A stretch of DNA of 64,000 bases from Hyunsoonleella aestuarii (GTDB lineage: Bacteria > Bacteroidota > Bacteroidia > Flavobacteriales > Flavobacteriaceae): NCBI RefSeq assembly GCF_006148925.1, contig NZ_VAWB01000002.1, forward strand, positions 372,001 through 436,000, read 5' to 3'. Position numbers and translations under genes: made by a program. Below, piece by piece: positions 58,475 through 64,000 of the stretch (position 1 is the first letter of the stretch; each line of letters opens with the position of its first letter). A model generated the notes under the pieces. It made no database searches. It saw only the letters and a list, made by a program, of their open reading frames with translations, and had not been told where the DNA came from.

Positions 58475-60889
58475 CTACATATCTATATCACCACCTCTAA
58501 AGTTTCGTTGGAATTCTCGCTTTTTCTTTTGATTAAACCTGTATGTGAAAGATAGGTTATATGAGCGTACACCACGGTAACGCAGGTCTCGAATGGTTAT
58601 GAAATCGTCTGTTTCGACAGTTCCTGTAAATGCCCGTGTGTTAAATAGGTCATTGACATTAAAGGCAATAGATGCTTTTTCCTTAAACATATCTTTACTA
58701 AATGCAAGGTTTACTGTTAGCACACCATCTCTGGTATTTTGAGCATCTAAACTGGGGCCTCTATAATTAATGTTTGTTTGCCAATCTATTTCCCATGGAA
58801 TAGTTAATTTATTACTTAATCGAGCCCTCCAACTCACATTTTCCGAATCGAAGTTAGCACCATCAAATTCACCATCGATTATAGAATTAAAAAGGTTAAA
58901 ATCGGTATTTACGCGCCATTTACGAGATGGACTATAGGTAAGATTAAATTCAAAACCATAGCGGTTTTCTGTTGCAATATTAGCAGGTGTTCTTAATATT
59001 ACTGGTACTTGAATGCCGTCAACTTCAACAAATTCTCCTGTCCCTCTACTAACAAATCGCATTACATCGGTAGATCTTTGATAATATGCTGATGTACTTA
59101 AAACAAACTTATTAAACCTATTTAAGTAGCCAAGGTCGATTTGCCCTGAATACGTTGGATTAAGTCCAGGGTCACCTTGAAAAATATTGGTAACACTACT
59201 TCTTGAAGGGTATGGGTTAAGAAAGAATGACCATGGTCTTCTCAATCTTCTATTAAAACCTAATGTAAGATTTTCATCTTCGTTAAACTCATAGGTTAAG
59301 TTTATTGTTGGAAATAGCCCTGTAAAATTTCTTTTTTCGAAGTCACCAGAAGTTGGTTGATCTAATGTAAGTTGCGTATTTTCCATTCTTAATCCCAGCA
59401 AATAAGAAAACTTATTTATTTTACTCCCAAATTGAAAATAAGCAGCATGGATATAATTTCTAAAATTAAAGACGTTTGTGAGATTTGTGTCAATTTCGAA
59501 TTCACCAGTATTACTATTTAGCAATTCTACTTTATAATCTGTTGTGGTATCATCATAGTCGCCACGATATCCCATTTCAAATTGGCTATTCTCTCCAAGA
59601 GGTAATACATAATCAGTTCTTAAAAATATTTTAGAACCATCGACTATCTGTGATAAAATGTCACTATCAATACCATCTACATTTATCAATGAAAATTCAT
59701 CTCTATCATTATCTTCAAACTGAAAATCAAAAGTTAATTTGTGACCACTTGTTTTAAAGTTTTTAGTATAATTAAACGAGTATTGAATATTTTTAGAATC
59801 GGTATCTTGAGGGTCAATTCTTAAATTATCACTTAATAGATTCATATTTGAATCTAACTGTAATAATCTCGTAGTAGATTCATCCAGTCCATTATTATCA
59901 CTAAAAACCATTGATGTTGTAATAGAAGACGAGTCATTTATATACCATTCCACACCAAAATTATTTGTAATTCCTTTCGAGGTATTGACCCAGTCTCGCT
60001 TTTCATCGTTTATGTTTCCATTGTTTTTAAATGTTGTATATGAATACCAATAGCCTGGTGATTCGTTGTATCTATAAGAGATTGTGTTAAAAATATTAAG
60101 ATCACCAGTTCTAAAATTGATATTGCCAGAAATTCCAGCACGATCTGGATAGCCAACATTGGCTGTAACAGCTCCATTTAAGCCTTGCAGTTTACTACGA
60201 CGCAAGATTATATTTAAAATTCCAGCAGTACCTTCTGCTTCATATCGAGCAGATGGTGAGGTAATAACTTCCACTTTTTCAATAGCCTCTGCAGGTAATT
60301 GTTGTAGCGCATCGGATGAATCTAGACCAACTAATCCAGAAGGTTTGCCATTTATAAGAATACGAACATTGTCATTACCACGAAGTGCAATATTCCCCTC
60401 GGCATCAACAGAAACAGAGGGTACATTATCTAGAACATCACTTACGTTTCCACCCCTTACTGTTAAATCTTTACCTACATTATAAATTTTCTTGTCTAGT
60501 CTAACTTCAACAGTTGTTTTTTCAGCTATAATCTCAACTTCATTTAAAGTCTCTAAGTCCAGAGATAATGATACCGTACCCATATCTAAATTGGAATCTA
60601 TCTTTTTATTGGAAAGTTCAAAAGTTTTATAAGATATATATTCAATTCTAATATCATAGATTCCTTCAGAAACTTTAATTTGAAAATTTCCATTAATATC
60701 GGTAATAGTACCATCTACAACTTTCTGTTCTTTATAACTGAAAAATGAAATAGTCGCATATTCAAGAGGTTGCTTTGTTTCTTGATCTATCACATTTCCT
60801 TTAACAACTCGATCTTTAACAGTTTCAGGCTCAGCCAAAAGTTTGGTCGTTGAAATCAAAAGAATAATTAACAAGTAGAAATACTTCAT
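58475..60889 (-). CDS. TonB-dependent outer-membrane receptor
   Basis: 804 residues with a signal peptide (MKYFYLLIILLISTTKLLAE). Domain order: a carboxypeptidase-regulatory-like beta domain (about 27-110, VKGNVIDQETKQPLEYATIS and INGNFQIKVSEGIYDIRIEY), the plug (about 135-235, VRGGNVSDVLDNVPSVSV, IALRGNDNVRILINGKPSG, QLPAEAIEKVEVITSPSARY), then an outer-membrane barrel of the CirA/OMP_b-brl_3 type up to the C-terminus, ending in an aromatic-type strand (YNLSFTYRFNQ) plus a short polar tail. The substrate is unknown. No SusD partner, so it is not a Sus-type glycan system. A -7 box (TAATTTTG, 60917-60924) lies upstream. Confidence 0.93.
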   Translation of the reverse strand: MKYFYLLIILLISTTKLLAEPETVKDRVVKGNVIDQETKQPLEYATISFFSYKEQKVVDGTITDINGNFQIKVSEGIYDIRIEYISYKTFELSNKKIDSNLDMGTVSLSLDLETLNEVEIIAEKTTVEVRLDKKIYNVGKDLTVRGGNVSDVLDNVPSVSVDAEGNIALRGNDNVRILINGKPSGLVGLDSSDALQQLPAEAIEKVEVITSPSARYEAEGTAGILNIILRRSKLQGLNGAVTANVGYPDRAGISGNINFRTGDLNIFNTISYRYNESPGYWYSYTTFKNNGNINDEKRDWVNTSKGITNNFGVEWYINDSSSITTSMVFSDNNGLDESTTRLLQLDSNMNLLSDNLRIDPQDTDSKNIQYSFNYTKNFKTSGHKLTFDFQFEDNDRDEFSLINVDGIDSDILSQIVDGSKIFLRTDYVLPLGENSQFEMGYRGDYDDTTTDYKVELLNSNTGEFEIDTNLTNVFNFRNYIHAAYFQFGSKINKFSYLLGLRMENTQLTLDQPTSGDFEKRNFTGLFPTINLTYEFNEDENLTLGFNRRLRRPWSFFLNPYPSRSSVTNIFQGDPGLNPTYSGQIDLGYLNRFNKFVLSTSAYYQRSTDVMRFVSRGTGEFVEVDGIQVPVILRTPANIATENRYGFEFNLTYSPSRKWRVNTDFNLFNSIIDGEFDGANFDSENVSWRARLSNKLTIPWEIDWQTNINYRGPSLDAQNTRDGVLTVNLAFSKDMFKEKASIAFNVNDLFNTRAFTGTVETDDFITIRDLRYRGVRSYNLSFTYRFNQKKKREFQRNFRGGDIDM

Positions 60890-61010
60890 TTTAAAAAGTC
60901 TTATTTAAAAACAAAGCAAAATTATTGATATATAGTGCTGCTCTCGGTTAAAGAAAAGTTAAATAAAACCGAGGAATGATTGATTGATACTATGCCTAAA
61001 TAAGCAAATA

Positions 61011-61355
61011 CTATTTGATGAAATTCGCTATTAATTCTGGAGGTCTTCCAATTACTGCTTTGTCACCATTTATGACAATTGGACGTTCAATTAATTTGGG
61101 GTGGCATACCATGGCTTTAATGATTTCTTCATCAGAAAGGTTTTTACCTTTATAATTTTCTTTCCAAATAGTTTCATTGATTCTCACCAATTGTATGGGT
61201 TTAATATTCAATATTTTGATGATTTTACCCAATTCTTCAATTGAAGGAGTATCTTCCAAATACTTAATAACTTTAAATTCTTTTCCTGAAGTTTCTAAGA
61301 TATTTAAACCTTCTCTTGATTTGCGACATCTGTTATTATGGTAAATCTTAATCAT
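61011..61355 (-). CDS. ArsC-family arsenate reductase-like protein
   Basis: 114 residues, thioredoxin fold of the ArsC/Spx group. The catalytic cysteine is Cys10 in YHNNRCRKSREGL, where typical ArsC has HNPRCSKSR. LVRINETIWKENYKG and HPKLIERPIVINGDKAVIGRPPE (the conserved Arg triad region) are present. It could reduce arsenate with glutaredoxin-type thiols or be an ArsC-related protein (YffB/Spx-like) with other roles. It is the third gene of the operon prfB-HAD-arsC, each separated by one base. No ars transporter is nearby. Confidence 0.88.
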   Translation of the reverse strand: MIKIYHNNRCRKSREGLNILETSGKEFKVIKYLEDTPSIEELGKIIKILNIKPIQLVRINETIWKENYKGKNLSDEEIIKAMVCHPKLIERPIVINGDKAVIGRPPELIANFIK

Positions 61356-61356
61356 T

Positions 61357-61974
61357 TTAAATATGAATATTAAAACCTATTAAATCTTCTTTTAGCCGTT
61401 CGGGACTTGTAAATCGAATACCATTGATTCCTAAATTATTTGCTGCTTCAATGTTTCTGAGATTATCGTCAATAAATATTGAGTTTTCAGCTTTAATGTT
61501 AAATCGATTTAGTGTAAGATTGTATATCTCATCAAATGGTTTCCTAGTTTTCTCTTCTCCAGAAACAATAATACCTTCAAACCAATGCAAAAACTCAAAA
61601 CGTTCTAACGCAATAGGAAATGTCTCAGCACTCCAATTTGTTAATGCTACAACTTTATACTTTTTCGAATGTATAAGCTCTTTTAAAACTGCGACTGTAC
61701 CGGCAATGGCATCTCCCAACATCTCTACCCATCTACCATAAAACATTCTAATCTCTTTTTCGTATTCTGGAAACATTGTAATACGCTCTTCAGTAGCTTT
61801 AGCCATAGGATAACCAGCATCTTGATTTTCATTCCAGTCATGAGTACATATGTTATCGAAAAACCACTGCATTTTTTTTCGGTCGCCATCAAATACATCT
61901 AAAAAAACGTATTCTGGATTCCAATCGATAAGTACGCCGCCTAAATCGAATATTATCGTGTCTATTTTATTCAT
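61357..61974 (-). CDS. HAD-superfamily phosphatase, YihX-like
   Basis: 205 residues. HAD motif I is FDLGGVLIDWNP (nucleophile Asp; Asp+2 replaced by Gly as in YihX), motif II is ALTNWS, motif III is KTRKPFDEIYNL and motif IV is IFIDDNLRNIEAA. The subfamily I cap (about 15-100) is helical. It hydrolyses sugar phosphates such as alpha-D-glucose-1-phosphate or other small phosphomonoesters, by family. It starts one base after the prfB stop and ends one base before the ArsC-like gene; all three are co-transcribed. Confidence 0.93.
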   Translation of the reverse strand: MNKIDTIIFDLGGVLIDWNPEYVFLDVFDGDRKKMQWFFDNICTHDWNENQDAGYPMAKATEERITMFPEYEKEIRMFYGRWVEMLGDAIAGTVAVLKELIHSKKYKVVALTNWSAETFPIALERFEFLHWFEGIIVSGEEKTRKPFDEIYNLTLNRFNIKAENSIFIDDNLRNIEAANNLGINGIRFTSPERLKEDLIGFNIHI

Positions 61975-61975
61975 C

Positions 61976-63089
61976 TTATAATGTGTTTGAATCTTCTTTA
62001 TGTTTTTGCCCCATCATCATTAAATAGGCTTTTAGAAAAGCATTAATATCGCCGTTCATTACATTATCAACATTACCTGTTTCGTAATTGGTACGAACAT
62101 CTTTTACTAATTTATACGGGTGCATCACATAATTTCTAATCTGGCTGCCCCATTCAATTTTCATTTTGCCAGCTTCAATATCGTCACGCTGTTCTAATTG
62201 CTTTTGAAGTTCAATTTCGTAAAGCTGCGACTTAAGCATTTGCATTGCTCGGGCTCTATTATCGTGCTGAGAACGGGTTTCTGAACATGAAATTTGAATC
62301 CCTGAGGGTTTATGTGTTAACTGAACTTTGGTTTCTACTTTGTTCACATTCTGTCCACCAGCACCACTAGAACGTGCCGTAGTTATTTCAATATCGGAAG
62401 GATTAATTTCAATTTCTATAGAATCGTCAACCAGCGGATATACGTACACTGAAGCAAAACTTGTATGACGCTTCGCATTACTATCGAAAGGGGAGATGCG
62501 AACCAATCGATGGACTCCATTCTCACCCTTTAGCCATCCAAATGCAAAATCGCCATCAATCTCTAAAGTTACTGTTTTAATACCTGCAACATCACCTTCT
62601 TGAAAGTTAAGCTCTTTAACTTTAAATCCACTCTTTTCAGCGTACATGAGGTACATTCGCATGAGCATACTCGCCCAATCACAAGATTCGGTTCCACCAG
62701 CTCCAGCAGTTATTTGCAAAACGGCGCTTAAGCTGTCACCTTCATCTGAAAGCATGTTACGGAATTCAACATCCTCTATTAAATCGGAAGCTTTATTAAA
62801 ACGGTTTTCAACATCTTCTAAAGTAGATTCACCTTCTTTAAAGAATTCATATATAACCTCTAAATCCTCAATAAGAGTTTTTAAATCTGTGAAGTCTTTT
62901 ACCCATTTCTTTTTAACTCGCAAAGACTTCATTATTGTCTCTGCAGCTTTGGGGTCATTCCAGAAATTTGGATCGAATGTTTGTTCTTCCTCGTTTTGGA
63001 TTTCTATAAGTTTGGAATCTATGTCAAAGATAGTGCCTAAGTTTATCTAGGCGGGTATTGAGAACTTTTATCTGATCAGATGTAATCAT
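61976..63089 (-). CDS. prfB: Peptide chain release factor 2 with programmed +1 frameshift
   Basis: About 370 residues from two frames. The first 21 codons (63027-63089, starting [21 protein letters not shown]) end at an in-frame TGA (63024-63026). The main frame continues from GAC (63025-63023): [15 protein letters not shown], then [14 protein letters not shown] and onward to 61976. The anticodon-mimic tripeptide SPF (RISPFDSNA) identifies RF2, which reads UGA/UAA. The GGQ motif is in [16 protein letters not shown]. The frameshift lets RF2 regulate its own synthesis: with scarce RF2, the ribosome slips at CTT-TGA. It is the first gene of an operon with a HAD phosphatase and an ArsC-like gene. 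Confidence 0.95.
63023..63038 (-). promoter_or_regulatory. prfB: prfB programmed frameshift site
   Basis: On the mRNA strand: AGG-CAC-TAT-CTT-TGA-C. The slippery CTT (63027-63029) and the TGA-C context are identical to the classical site. The Shine-Dalgarno-like stimulator is reduced to AGG, six bases upstream of CTT, against AGGGGG in E. coli. Confidence 0.9.
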
Positions 63090-63172
63090 TTCGAATAAAT
63101 AATTTTCACAAAAATAAACTTTATATTACGATATTAAAATAATGCTTAGCTTTAAGAACAAATTAATTTGTT

Positions 63173-64000
63173 ATGAGGAAATTTATATTGGTCTTTTGTT
63201 TGTTCGTTATGAATTTGGATGTTTTTTCACAAGCTTTAAAAGATAAAAATCTAACAGCTTACACAGGCTTTTTTAATTTTTATTATGAAGAGAGTCAGGA
63301 TAAAATTTATTTAGAAGTAAAAGAACTCAACTTTGAATTTTTATATGTTAATTTCCTAGCTACAGGTGTTGGGTCTAATGATATTGGCTTGGACAGAGGG
63401 CAATTAGGAAAAGAGCGGCTAGTGAAATTTGAAAAAGCAGGTAACAAATTACTATTAGTTCAGTCAAATTTAGTATATCGAGCTAATACAGATAATAAAT
63501 TAGAAAAAAATGGTGTAGAACATGCTTTTGCAAAATCTGTATTATTTGGATTTGAAATAATTCAGGAAGAAAACGGAAAGTATATTATTGACATAACCCC
63601 GTTTTTAATGCAGGATACCCACGGCGTTTCAACCGTTTTAAAAGTTAAAAAAGAAGGAGATTATAAAGTAGATTTAACAAAAAGTGCATTATCCAAGCAA
63701 AGAACTAAAGCATTTCCTAAAAACGTGGAATTTGAAGCTTTGTTGACACTAAAAGGCACTCCAACAGGAAAATATCTTCAAACCGTAGTACCTACACCGT
63801 CGTTAATAAGTGTTATACAACATCATTCATTTATCGCATTGCCAGATGGTAATTATAAACCTAGGGTTTTTAATGTTGGAAGTGGTGCGCTATCAATGTC
63901 TTATTTAGATTATGCCGCACCAATTCAGGACCCTATAAAAAAGCATTTTGTTGTTAGGCATCGATTAAAGAAGAAAAATCCAGAGGCAGAAATTTCTGAA
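63173..64000 (+). CDS. Zinc-dependent metalloprotease, DUF5117-type, 3' truncated by window edge
   Basis: 276 codons are visible, open to the last base. A signal peptide (MRKFILVFCLFVMNLDVFSQ) is followed by a beta-rich N-terminal domain of about 250 residues of the DUF5117 type: GFFNFYYEESQDKIYLEVK, GVGSNDIGLDRGQLG, VVPTPSLISVIQHHSFIALP and YLDYAAPIQDPIKKHF. In the complete family, a metzincin-type HExxH domain follows; it is beyond the window. The protein is expected in the periplasm or exported. The gene is divergent from prfB with an 83-bp gap. The family call rests on the N-terminal half only. Confidence 0.8.
   Translation, partial: MRKFILVFCLFVMNLDVFSQALKDKNLTAYTGFFNFYYEESQDKIYLEVKELNFEFLYVNFLATGVGSNDIGLDRGQLGKERLVKFEKAGNKLLLVQSNLVYRANTDNKLEKNGVEHAFAKSVLFGFEIIQEENGKYIIDITPFLMQDTHGVSTVLKVKKEGDYKVDLTKSALSKQRTKAFPKNVEFEALLTLKGTPTGKYLQTVVPTPSLISVIQHHSFIALPDGNYKPRVFNVGSGALSMSYLDYAAPIQDPIKKHFVVRHRLKKKNPEAEISE

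Noticed and set aside
63024-63026. In-frame TGA in prfB as a sequencing error or pseudogene
   Set aside because: The CTT-TGA-C context, AGG upstream and the continued RF2 sequence in the +1 frame show the known programmed frameshift.
62646-63050. Plus-strand open frame of about 134 codons opposite prfB
   Set aside because: It lies antisense to the well-supported RF2 gene and has no domain or plausible start context.
1-64000. tRNA or rRNA genes, CRISPR arrays, insertion sequences, prophage
   Set aside because: No cloverleaf-like block, CCA end, regular repeat-spacer pattern, transposase or phage structural gene was seen by eye; a tRNAscan or Infernal run would settle small RNAs.

Overview
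The window looks like chromosomal DNA of a marine-type member of the Flavobacteriaceae (Bacteroidota). The evidence is low GC, A/T-rich sequence rather than Shine-Dalgarno motifs before most starts, several promoters fitting the Bacteroidota pattern TTTG-N19-TAnnTTTG, a TonB receptor with an N-terminal carboxypeptidase-regulatory domain, many lipoproteins, and families typical of the group (DUF2911, CAL67264-type small membrane protein, Lys/Glu-rich secreted protein). I saw no rRNA, tRNA, CRISPR array, insertion sequence or prophage. Both ends cut through genes: a short-chain dehydrogenase on the left and a DUF5117-type zinc metalloprotease on the right.

Layout. 1-5.4 kb: SDR oxidoreductase, lipoprotein, transaldolase/F6P aldolase, a thioredoxin-fold lipoprotein lacking cysteines at the usual site, and a YbiT-like ABC-F ATPase with one apparently dead ATP site. 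5.5-16 kb: cyclase-family hydrolase, PAP2 phosphatase and pheT, a pair of small coiled-coil envelope proteins, DUF2911/TPR protein, recG, M1 aminopeptidase. 16-24 kb: patatin; a tight three-gene unit (M20 amidohydrolase, glutamate-synthase-like flavoprotein, membrane-anchored unknown); UvrD/PcrA helicase with a YciO-type protein; 2-Cys peroxiredoxin. 24-33 kb: NhaC antiporter, DUF457 membrane protein, a methionine gamma-lyase-like enzyme divergent from an Lrp regulator with a palindrome between them, CPBP protease, DoxX, acyl-CoA carboxylase beta.

32.8-36 kb is a coherent redox-stress module: DoxX-like protein, FMN reductase, a two-cysteine MarR regulator and two pirins. Two related palindromes (TA-N2-TTCC-N2-GGAA-N2-TA) lie before the first gene and before the first pirin, which suggests an autoregulated MarR regulon. 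36.2-38.5 kb pairs an EptA-like phosphoethanolamine transferase with a menorin/FAM151-like protein. EttA follows.

The most interesting region is 40.97-50.14 kb: nine co-directional genes, several overlapping or nearly touching. They encode a cytosolic coiled-coil protein, an unknown globular protein, a AAA+ ATPase, a NudK-type Nudix hydrolase, a further unknown protein, three small membrane proteins, and a large protein with three membrane helices and a soluble domain of about 430 residues. I recognise no named system in it. A flavobacterial-looking interspersed repeat sits between its first two genes.

50-58 kb: a MarR-GNAT fusion, histidine-utilisation genes hutG and hutI, an Asp/Glu racemase with a Crp-type regulator, fumarase, and a 1-Cys peroxiredoxin. 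58-63 kb: a 57-residue membrane protein, a TonB receptor, and a prfB-HAD-arsC-like operon in which prfB keeps the classical CTT TGA C +1 frameshift.
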